From positions 1 through 5,321 of the forward strand of contig JAGQUY010000359.1 of the NCBI GenBank assembly GCA_020438245.1: 5,321 nucleotides of DNA. The letters are read 5' to 3'. The translations under genes were made by a program, and so were the position numbers. Origin of the DNA: Bacteroidota bacterium (GTDB lineage: Bacteria > CLD3 > SB21). Below, one piece after another: positions 1-5,321 of the stretch (its first letter is position 1; each line of letters opens with the position of its first letter). The notes beneath the pieces were generated by a model. The model was given only the letters and a program-made list of their open reading frames with translations, was not told the origin of the DNA and did not search any database.

Positions 1-25
1 AAAAAACCTTGCTCGGTGGCAAGGT
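1..25 (-). terminator. Rho-independent terminator after the iron-sulfur gene
   Basis: Read on the minus strand, a perfect 7-bp stem (ACCTTGC at 25-19 pairing with GCAAGGT at 12-6) encloses a 6-base loop (CACCGA) and is followed directly by a run of T residues, from the A run at 1-6 on the plus strand. It begins ten bases after the TAA stop of the iron-sulfur membrane protein gene. This is the classical form of an intrinsic terminator and marks the end of the minus-strand transcription unit. The T run may continue beyond the window edge. On the plus strand the stem is followed only by a mixed T-rich stretch (TCTTTGCGTTTT), so termination in the other direction would be weaker. Confidence 0.88.
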
Positions 26-34
26 CTTTGCGTT

Positions 35-1348
35 TTAGCCAAAATTGATCCTCGTATCCGGCGGCCCGTTCTCCAAGTTAAGAACACCCCGGGGGCAAAC
101 CGCGGAGCAAATCCCGCAACCTACACAGGATGCACGAACAATATTCTCACCCCGTTGCGCATACGATCTGACATCGATACCCATTTCACAGTACGTGGAG
201 CAATTGCCACACGACATACATTGGCCGCCATTGGTAGTTATCCTAAAACGGGAAAAATACTTTTGAAAAATCCCCAAAACAGCCGCCATCGGGCACCCAA
301 ATCGGCACCACACCCTGCTTCCAAACAGCGGGTAAAACCCCACTCCGATGACCCCCGAAAACAACGCCCCGATGAGGAAGCCGTACCAGGAAGAAAGCCG
401 AGTCGACCATTCATGAAAAACGCCGCCATTCGTCCAAGAGTTCAGCCACAAGGATACCGTTGTCAGGACAATAAAGATCAGAACACTGTAAATGGTGATC
501 CTCTCCAGCTTCCACGCTTTCAGTGTCTTATCCGACAGTTGTCTGTACGGATCACCCAACGTTTCCGCGAGCCCCCCGCACCCGCACACCCAGGAGCAGT
601 ACCAACGTTTTCCGAAAAAGTAGGTGAGAATCGGTGTGGCGACAAACGTCATAACTGCACCCCAAAAGATCATAAATAGACCGAGACCACCTGGTTGATT
701 CATTAGCCAGTGCACATCGTTCGGAAACAAATACGAATACTTGAGCGGCCAGAAATACGAAAAGTAAAATTCCGGCTGGTTCATCATTACCAAGAAAGCC
801 GGTATCAAATAGGCAAAGCCCAACTGAAAGAACATGACGCTCAACGTGCGAACTAACTGGTATCGACTATGCCTGTTTTTGATGATCATCCGAATCCCCA
901 TAACCAATATGGCGAGCGTATAGTAGGTTCCGTACAGAAACCATTGATCTGCCGGCTTTCCGCGCAGCAAGTTGGAAAGCCAATCCACCGTTCTAATTAA
1001 GTTTTGCAGCTGACCGGGGAACCAGTACAGCACAACGTAGAAGCCCGTTAGAAAAACCGCAACGAGCCACCCGAGAAGCCCTCTGGAAGTGCCAGAGAGC
1101 TTGACCAAATTATTGTGCTTGATACCTGGACGGGACTGCCAAAGTTCCGGAAGTATGTAGATCATTGCACCGGCGCAAATCAGGCCGGCACTCAAAATAA
1201 ACAGTAAAACAGGATACGCAGCAGAAATATTGGTCAGAGCGACGAACAGCAACAAAAAGCCGATGACACAAGCGCCTAAACCGATTCTTTGGATCAGGCT
1301 GGTTCCCGAATGCTGCGTGTGAGGTAATTCAATGGATATGGGCGTCAT
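35..1348 (-). CDS. Polytopic membrane 4Fe-4S protein (NapH/NosR/CcoG-like polyferredoxin)
   Basis: This 437-residue protein is a membrane electron carrier. About eight hydrophobic segments are visible, near residues 22-40, 46-66, 91-110, 138-156, 168-190, 222-245, 286-303 and 322-342. A first cysteine motif, CSWVCGCG, lies at 251-258 after a membrane segment, and a second, WCRFGCP, at 347-353. The C-terminal tail holds two ferredoxin-type motifs: C377-C380-C383-C387, and C408-C411-C414-C418 followed by Pro. Each would bind one [4Fe-4S] cluster. The paired Cx3C motifs after membrane helices followed by a di-cluster ferredoxin tail are typical of the NapH/NosR/CcoG-like group, which passes electrons at the membrane. 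The start is supported by a GAGGAAA ribosome-binding site seven bases upstream of ATG, counted from GAGG. The gene follows the FAD oxidoreductase after 19 bases, and I infer that the two form one redox unit. No substrate can be assigned. The first motif lacks the usual Pro and carries an extra Cys. Confidence 0.88.
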   Translation of the reverse strand: MTPISIELPHTQHSGTSLIQRIGLGACVIGFLLLFVALTNISAAYPVLLFILSAGLICAGAMIYILPELWQSRPGIKHNNLVKLSGTSRGLLGWLVAVFLTGFYVVLYWFPGQLQNLIRTVDWLSNLLRGKPADQWFLYGTYYTLAILVMGIRMIIKNRHSRYQLVRTLSVMFFQLGFAYLIPAFLVMMNQPEFYFSYFWPLKYSYLFPNDVHWLMNQPGGLGLFMIFWGAVMTFVATPILTYFFGKRWYCSWVCGCGGLAETLGDPYRQLSDKTLKAWKLERITIYSVLIFIVLTTVSLWLNSWTNGGVFHEWSTRLSSWYGFLIGALFSGVIGVGFYPLFGSRVWCRFGCPMAAVLGIFQKYFSRFRITTNGGQCMSCGNCSTYCEMGIDVRSYAQRGENIVRASCVGCGICSAVCPRGVLNLENGPPDTRINFG

Positions 1349-1352
1349 GCGC

Positions 1353-1359
1353 TTTCCTC
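1353..1359 (-). promoter_or_regulatory. Shine-Dalgarno site of the iron-sulfur gene
   Basis: GAGGAAA on the minus strand lies just before the ATG at 1348-1346, with seven bases between GAGG and the start codon. This fits a normal ribosome-binding site and supports the chosen start. It falls in the 19-base gap after the TAA stop of the flavoprotein gene, so the second gene can initiate independently within the same transcript. Confidence 0.7.
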
Positions 1360-1367
1360 ATTCTCTA

Positions 1368-2690
1368 TTAAACAAACAAACTTCGACGTTTTTCAAGCTT
1401 CAAAGATACGCCGGGATTTACGGCAGTGTACGCGGTGAGGATCTGAGCTTCAAGTTGTTCAAAGAATTCCGGATCAAAATTGGCTTCCCCCAAATTCTGG
1501 AGAACATACTCAATAGTTCGTCGCTCACGAATCCACTTCTCACATGTCTTGTGTCTGTATCTTATTCCCAGAAAATTAAAACCGATAACATTACGTTCTG
1601 TTTCGGAATAGACAATGCGTACCATTCGTTCGGCGTTGGCGTGCTGCCAAACAAGAGACCTTTCCCCGTCGACAGGGCTGTTACTGACGAATCCATAGGT
1701 TTGATATTCAAGATCGAAGAATTTGGCGGAGTTAAACCAGATTCCCCTATCGTATGCCGTTCTTTCTCCGCACAGTGTTAGGGCCAGCGCCTCTGCCTGC
1801 ATTCGACCGGTATACCAGAGTTGCTCAATCTTCGGATGCCGTGGTTTTGGCTGCCTGAACTCGGCACAATCTCCTGCAGAGAAGACATCGGTCACCGAGG
1901 TCTCCAAGAACTCGTTGACCATAACTCCACGATTGCATTCAATCCCGCTTGATTTCACAAATTCAATATTGGGCGACACACCAACGGTCAGGCCAACAAC
2001 TTGGCAGGGAATTTCATCCCCTTGATCAGTGATAACAGACCCAACCCGACCGTCCGGTCCGGCTTTTATCTCTTTAAGTTGAGTAGACAATTTCAAGTCG
2101 ATGCCGTACTGACGGATATGACGTCCAACGAGCTCGGCTTCTTCTTTTGGCAGAATGTTATCCCAGTACGCAGCTTCTCGAACAAGAAAGGTGACATGAA
2201 TACCCCTTGAATGGAGCATCTCTGCCATTTCGACACCAATCAATCCCCCTCCTACAATCACCGCACGTGTGGCAGATTCTGAGTGCTGTTCCAGCAATTC
2301 AACATCCTGCAAGGAATACAAACCCTGTACCCCGGGTAAATCCTGACCCGGCCAGCCAAATCTGTTGGACCGAGAGCCGGTCGCAATTACAAGCTGTCCA
2401 TACGACATCGATCCGCCGCCTCGCAGCGTTACACTCTTGCTTTTAATATCAACGGATTCCACATGGTCATACACAAGCTCGATCTTGTTCTTTTCCCAGA
2501 ACCAGTCTTCATATGGCTTGGTGTTTTCGAATGTCATGTGTCCCATGTAGATGTACATGAGAGCGGGCCTGGAATAGAAATGTCGGCTTTCACTGGAGAT
2601 GATCACGATTCGCCTGTCAGATCGCTTTCTAACAAGGCGTGCCAAGGTCACTCCGGTAATACCATTACCGATGATAACTAATGGATTCAT
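1368..2690 (-). CDS. FAD-dependent NAD(P)H oxidoreductase (pyridine nucleotide-disulfide oxidoreductase superfamily)
   Basis: This 440-residue protein has the two-dinucleotide-fold layout of NirB-like and rubredoxin-reductase-like flavoproteins. The N-terminal FAD Rossmann motif is GNGITG at 8-13. An FYSRPAL segment at 38-44 matches the region after the first fold in NirB-type reductases. ATGSRSNR at 103-110 is the conserved ATG motif, GGGLIG at 147-152 is the NAD(P) fold, and DVFSAGDCAEF at 268-278 is the second FAD contact. The C-terminal part (about 310-440) includes an AKFFDLEYQTYG segment at 322-333 and probably forms the interface domain. No CxxxxC or CxxC redox disulfide is present, so it is unlikely to be a thioredoxin-reductase or lipoamide-type enzyme. 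It probably transfers electrons from NAD(P)H through FAD to a protein partner; the membrane iron-sulfur protein encoded 19 bases downstream is the obvious candidate. The start places GNGITG at the usual distance from the N terminus. Only a weak AGG lies upstream of the ATG. The true electron acceptor is unknown. Confidence 0.9.
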   Translation of the reverse strand: MNPLVIIGNGITGVTLARLVRKRSDRRIVIISSESRHFYSRPALMYIYMGHMTFENTKPYEDWFWEKNKIELVYDHVESVDIKSKSVTLRGGGSMSYGQLVIATGSRSNRFGWPGQDLPGVQGLYSLQDVELLEQHSESATRAVIVGGGLIGVEMAEMLHSRGIHVTFLVREAAYWDNILPKEEAELVGRHIRQYGIDLKLSTQLKEIKAGPDGRVGSVITDQGDEIPCQVVGLTVGVSPNIEFVKSSGIECNRGVMVNEFLETSVTDVFSAGDCAEFRQPKPRHPKIEQLWYTGRMQAEALALTLCGERTAYDRGIWFNSAKFFDLEYQTYGFVSNSPVDGERSLVWQHANAERMVRIVYSETERNVIGFNFLGIRYRHKTCEKWIRERRTIEYVLQNLGEANFDPEFFEQLEAQILTAYTAVNPGVSLKLEKRRSLFV

Positions 2691-2725
2691 GTGCCTGAAG
2701 GTTTGTTAGAGAAATTGAGAAAAGG

Positions 2726-2911
2726 CTAATTCTTGGTTCGGTCAGTTTGTTTCTTACGGCGCTTCTGAAGTTGATGTTTACGCTGGCTGGGACTAATGAA
2801 AATGGACTTTTCAATGAAGGTCTGGATGATTCTCGCCTTTCTGCATTCAGTTTCAAAGCGCCGAATGGCTTTCTCAATGGGCTCATTCTTTCTGACAACT
2901 GTAGAAAGCAT
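2726..2911 (-). CDS. rpsU: Small ribosomal subunit protein bS21
   Basis: This 61-residue, very basic protein is recognised as bS21 from its N-terminal VVRKNEPIEKAIRRFE (residues 5-20), which matches the family's 'V(R/K)xNExxxxALRRFKR' signature. It is followed by the helical C..KA..I segment (residues 23-28), a conserved S/P position (SPSQRK at 40-45) and a Lys/Arg-rich tail (KRRKKQTDRTKN). Length is normal for the family (about 55-75). bS21 sits on the platform of the 30S subunit near the 3' end of 16S rRNA and affects translation initiation. The start is fixed: an in-frame TGA lies two codons upstream (2917-2915), so no longer form exists. The middle of the protein (TFIEKSIFI) differs from the more usual 'REREYYEKPS', so it is somewhat divergent. 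The gene lies 60 bases after the repeat-protein gene and 35 bases before the flavoprotein gene, all on the same strand. Confidence 0.92.
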   Translation of the reverse strand: MLSTVVRKNEPIEKAIRRFETECRKARIIQTFIEKSIFISPSQRKHQLQKRRKKQTDRTKN

Positions 2912-2971
2912 CGATCACCGTGCCTTTCCGAATTACTTGTAGAACCCATGTTCCGATATTTTATTCCAGTG
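2912..2971 (-). other. 60-base gap between the repeat protein and rpsU
   Basis: This gap contains no terminator-like hairpin with a T run, so readthrough from the repeat-protein gene into rpsU is possible. A weak five-pair hairpin (GGAAC-ATGG-GTTCT, one G-T pair) is present but has no T tract. A TAAAAT box at 2963-2958 could be a -10 element, but its nearest TTGAAA (2980-2975) is only 11 bases away, too short for a standard promoter. The last part holds the rpsU ribosome-binding site. Confidence 0.4.
2913..2919 (-). promoter_or_regulatory. Extended anti-Shine-Dalgarno complement before rpsU
   Basis: On the minus strand GGTGATC ends one base before the rpsU ATG. It is a perfect 7-base complement to GATCACC in the conserved 3' end of bacterial 16S rRNA (GGATCACCTCC). 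The GG core lies six bases from the start codon, as expected when the full AAGGAGGTGATC complement is aligned. The site also contains the TGA that closes the rpsU frame upstream. The base pairing assumes that this organism has the standard 16S tail. Confidence 0.55.
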
Positions 2972-5257
2972 TTATTTCAAGATCGACAGTTTTCTAAAGA
3001 CCATGTGACGGTCCGTAAGAACGCCGTAAACATAGATTCCATCGCCAACCAAGTGACCCCTATCGTTCTTAAGATCCCAGGTCACAACATGGTCTCCTGG
3101 CCCGTATCCCGTATCCGAGATCAATCGAACCTGCTGACCCAACATATTGTAGACAATGATTTTGACCCGCATGGCCGACGGAAGTTCAAAAGGGATTGTA
3201 GTCGTTTGAACCGCCGGATTGGGCCGGTTTTGGAACAGACGTACTCCTTGGAAGTCCTGTTGTATATTGAAAATCAGGGTGGTTGTGTCCGAACCGACAA
3301 TATTATAAGCCCTTAACGTCGCAACATGTTGCCCCACTTCATCAATCGTGGGCAACCAGGTAATCACACCCGTCTGTTCATTGAGGTTCAAAGCCGATGG
3401 CGACGTCAATAGCTGAAATTGGGCTGGAGGATTGGCGATTGAATGGACATGATAAGTGAATGGGATCCCCACGAACAAGTTCAAAGGAGGCGCCTTTTCA
3501 AGGATCGGTTTTTGGAGACCAGCAAGATAGAATTCCAGTCCCCCTTTCACGTTCCCTACAAACAAATCCGCATCTCCATCCGCATCCGCGTCTACAAATC
3601 GCGGTACCGCATTTTGGGTGGTCTTAATGCCTCCATAGGAGACACTCCTCAGCACAAAATCAGCTATTGCTGAGGTACCCTCATTTTCAAACAAAAGGAT
3701 TCGCCCATCTCGCACTCCGACAAACAGATCCTCATCACCGTCGCCATCATAATCGTACAGCTCCGGAACGGCGTCTTGTTCTCCGCATACGATGGTCGTA
3801 CTTGCGGTGCTGGAAAATTGAGCCGAAGTGATTGTCCCCGTGTTCGGGAAGATAAAAATACGACCTTCTCCATCACCGATTAAAAGGTCCAAGTCCCCGT
3901 CTGCATCCAAATCACTCAAGGCAGGGCTGCTGTAATTGCCGATATCAATACCGTAGAAATTAGAGGATGCCACCACAAACGACGGGATCATTGCCGAGCC
4001 GACGTTTTCCAAATACGCAATCTTGCCGTCAAAACTGCCCAAAAGGCAGTCCAAATCGCCGTCTGCATCAAGATCACCGAATGTTGGGCTGAGAACAAAC
4101 GAGTCCTGCAATACCGATTGAACAATGATCGAATCCCTCTCCAACCGCCAGTTCCCAACGGAACCGGTATTTCGATAAAAAAATATGCCGCGGCCATAAG
4201 AGCCCAGGATTAAGTCTTCCAAACCGTCTCCGGTGAGATCCGCCAGGACCGGCGAAGATTGCCGCCCCACATCCACTTGCTTGAGGAAATTTTTCGTTGC
4301 AAGATCCAGCTCCCCGGCAGCGTCTCGCTGATAAAGCCATAAGTTATCCAAATCTTGATCTCTGTACAAGACACTCACCAAAAGGTCTGTCCTGCCGTCT
4401 TGATTCAAGTCCCCGAAGTTGGGTGCATTGAATCCAAGCGTCGTCAACCCACCCGGAAAATTACGACTCGTAATACTGTCAAAAACTGGCAACTGGGAAG
4501 TTCCTGTATTCTCAAGATAATACATTCTTGAGCTAAAGAAGTCTCCCCAAAACAAATCCTTGTCCCCATCAAAATCGAAATCTGTAAAACGAATGCTGCT
4601 TGCGCCATGGCGATTTCCCACCGATGACTTGGCACCTGTGATAATCAGGATATTAGCAAAATGATCCGTTACGAAAACAAATTTCGGATGCGTTGCGGTG
4701 CCACAATTCTCGTACAGCGCCAAACTCCCGATACTTCGGCCAGTGAACAAGTCAAGGTCACCGTCCCCGTCGATGTCACAGAATTCGGGAATACTCTGAT
4801 TCTCACTTAAAATGGATTGACCCAACGAGTCGGTGACCAGAGAATCGCGAAGCGCAAAAACCGGGAGGCTTGCCGACCCTACGTTTTCATAGTATGAAAG
4901 GAATGATCCGGAATGGTTGGCAAAAAGATCAAGATCACCGTCAGCATCAATGTCAACGAAACGAGCCCATTGGTTGACGTTGAGCGAATCAAAATTGTCG
5001 GTTACCCACCTATAGTCCAATCCGTCAAACCGAAACAACGTTATTCTTCCGTCAATCTGGACAATCAGCAAATCTTCAACACCATTGCCATCCATATCAA
5101 CGATTTCCGCTTTAGGCACGTAAACGCCCCCTCCGAATGATTCATTGAGCATCGCTGAACCGTCCTTGACTTCGAACGGGTTAATAACACGTACAAAATT
5201 TTGCGCTCCCAAACAGGGCACTGCAACCGCAAAGACAAGATGGAAGTAAAAGCGCAT
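2972..5257 (-). CDS. Secreted FG-GAP/VCBS repeat protein with Ig-like domain and C-terminal sorting domain
   Basis: This 761-residue exported protein has four parts. (1) Residues 1-18 form a signal peptide: a short basic start, a hydrophobic LVFAVAVPCLGA core, and likely cleavage after Ala18. (2) Residues about 45-580 carry ten FG-GAP/VCBS-like repeats, each with a DxDxDGxxD calcium loop, starting at D54, D102, D161, D226, D283, D340, D395, D449, D502 and D556. Most repeats continue with a Y-x-E-N-x-G-(T/S) turn, as in YLENVGS and YLENTGT. Repeats of this type fold as beta-propeller blades and bind calcium. (3) Residues about 587-666 look like a putative Ig/cadherin-like domain with the phrase LNEQTGVITWLPT. 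(4) Residues about 673-761 match a FlgD-like/type IX secretion sorting domain: LFQNRPNP, VYNMLGQQV, VTWDLKNDRG, GIYVYGV and a closing RKLSILK. It probably acts at the cell surface or outside the cell, in adhesion or envelope structure, but no ligand is evident. ATG at 5257-5255 has no Shine-Dalgarno site, only an A-rich leader. Confidence 0.9.
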   Translation of the reverse strand: MRFYFHLVFAVAVPCLGAQNFVRVINPFEVKDGSAMLNESFGGGVYVPKAEIVDMDGNGVEDLLIVQIDGRITLFRFDGLDYRWVTDNFDSLNVNQWARFVDIDADGDLDLFANHSGSFLSYYENVGSASLPVFALRDSLVTDSLGQSILSENQSIPEFCDIDGDGDLDLFTGRSIGSLALYENCGTATHPKFVFVTDHFANILIITGAKSSVGNRHGASSIRFTDFDFDGDKDLFWGDFFSSRMYYLENTGTSQLPVFDSITSRNFPGGLTTLGFNAPNFGDLNQDGRTDLLVSVLYRDQDLDNLWLYQRDAAGELDLATKNFLKQVDVGRQSSPVLADLTGDGLEDLILGSYGRGIFFYRNTGSVGNWRLERDSIIVQSVLQDSFVLSPTFGDLDADGDLDCLLGSFDGKIAYLENVGSAMIPSFVVASSNFYGIDIGNYSSPALSDLDADGDLDLLIGDGEGRIFIFPNTGTITSAQFSSTASTTIVCGEQDAVPELYDYDGDGDEDLFVGVRDGRILLFENEGTSAIADFVLRSVSYGGIKTTQNAVPRFVDADADGDADLFVGNVKGGLEFYLAGLQKPILEKAPPLNLFVGIPFTYHVHSIANPPAQFQLLTSPSALNLNEQTGVITWLPTIDEVGQHVATLRAYNIVGSDTTTLIFNIQQDFQGVRLFQNRPNPAVQTTTIPFELPSAMRVKIIVYNMLGQQVRLISDTGYGPGDHVVTWDLKNDRGHLVGDGIYVYGVLTDRHMVFRKLSILK
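3566..5098 (-). repeat. Ten tandem FG-GAP/VCBS calcium-loop repeats within the CDS
   Basis: Ten copies of a DxDxDGDxD-type loop recur with start-to-start spacings of 48, 59, 65, 57, 57, 55, 54, 53 and 54 residues. Seven keep all five acidic positions (loops starting at D102, D161, D226, D395, D449, D502 and D556). Loops 1 (DMDGNGVED), 5 (DLNQDGRTD) and 6 (DLTGDGLED) are degenerate at one or more positions. At the DNA level the loops appear on the plus strand as recurring phrases such as 'accgtc.gcatc.a.atc', for example near 3897, 4057, 4755 and 4935, but copies between loops have diverged well beyond recent duplication. The count exceeds the seven blades of one integrin-type propeller, so either a larger propeller or more than one is implied. 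Confidence 0.85.
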
Positions 5258-5321
5258 TATTTTTGGAATCGGCGGATTCTATGCCTGATTTCTTTCAAAA
5301 ACCCCCACATCAGTAAAGGAA
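5258..5321 (-). other. Leader of the repeat-protein gene
   Basis: These 64 bases up to the window edge show no coding sequence. Just upstream of the ATG there is a small perfect inverted repeat (GAATC at 5279-5275, loop CGCC, GATTC at 5270-5266), followed by the A-rich stretch CAAAAATA before the start codon. There is no Shine-Dalgarno motif. A TAGAAT box lies further upstream, but no -35 element stands at a convincing distance, so I do not call a promoter. The promoter or an upstream gene may lie outside the window. Confidence 0.35.

Noticed and set aside
155..679. A 174-codon plus-strand open frame opposite the iron-sulfur gene
   Set aside because: Its Pro/Arg/Lys-rich translation is what antisense reading of the cysteine- and glycine-rich membrane gene yields. 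No domain is seen and the opposite strand is clearly coding.
2665..2949. A 94-codon minus-strand open frame overlapping the rpsU region
   Set aside because: It is in a different frame from the 61-codon bS21 gene. Its translation shows no family signature, whereas the bS21 frame matches clearly.
2958..2980. Candidate promoter for rpsU (TTGAAA and TAAAAT)
   Set aside because: The spacer is only 11 bases, and TTGAAA partly overlaps the end of the preceding gene, so this is not a convincing sigma-70-type promoter.
2747..3316. A 189-codon plus-strand open frame opposite rpsU and the 3' end of the repeat-protein gene
   Set aside because: It is antisense to two well-supported genes, and its translation has no recognisable domain.
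3566..5098. Regularly spaced short DNA repeats resembling an array
   Set aside because: Spacing is about 160 bases, copies are imperfect and stay in frame, and each encodes a DxDxDGxxD calcium loop. This is a protein repeat, not a CRISPR array.
5204..5257. Possible lipoprotein signal around Cys15 of the repeat protein
   Set aside because: The residue before the cysteine is Pro (AVPC), which does not fit a lipobox. Cleavage after Ala18 by signal peptidase I is more likely.
5266..5279. Small inverted repeat GAATC/GATTC before the repeat-protein gene
   Set aside because: A five-base stem with no T tract is expected by chance. It is too weak to call an operator or terminator.

Overview
This window is a compact stretch of bacterial DNA in which all recognisable genes lie on the minus strand, so it reads from right to left. 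It suggests a bacterium of the Fibrobacterota-Chlorobiota-Bacteroidota (FCB) superphylum or one of its candidate relatives (Calditrichota/KSB1-like, Ignavibacteria-like). The main reason is the C-terminal domain of the large secreted protein, which has the 'LxQNxPNP ... Y N x L G Q x V ... W D x x x x x G ... G x Y x Y' pattern of type IX-secretion-like or FlgD-like sorting domains. The exact lineage cannot be fixed from this window.

Layout in transcription order: (1) 5257-2972, a 761-residue secreted protein with a signal peptide, ten calcium-loop FG-GAP/VCBS repeats, an Ig-like domain and a C-terminal sorting domain. (2) After 60 bases, 2911-2726, a 61-codon gene for ribosomal protein bS21 (rpsU), easily missed because of its size. 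(3) After 35 bases, 2690-1368, a 440-residue FAD/NAD(P)-dependent oxidoreductase with two Rossmann folds. (4) After 19 bases, 1348-35, a 437-residue polytopic membrane iron-sulfur protein of the NapH/NosR/CcoG-like polyferredoxin type. (5) A clean rho-independent terminator at 1-25, ten bases after the last stop codon.

The short same-strand gaps and the single strong terminator suggest that at least rpsU, the flavoprotein and the iron-sulfur protein are co-transcribed. The last two look like a split redox module: a soluble flavoprotein that takes electrons from NAD(P)H and a membrane partner with four predicted cysteine clusters or motifs that carries them onward. The partner and final acceptor cannot be read from the sequence. 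The large repeat protein probably belongs to the cell envelope and need not be functionally linked to the others.

There is no non-coding stretch over 300 bases. I see no tRNA, rRNA, mobile element, CRISPR array or plus-strand gene.
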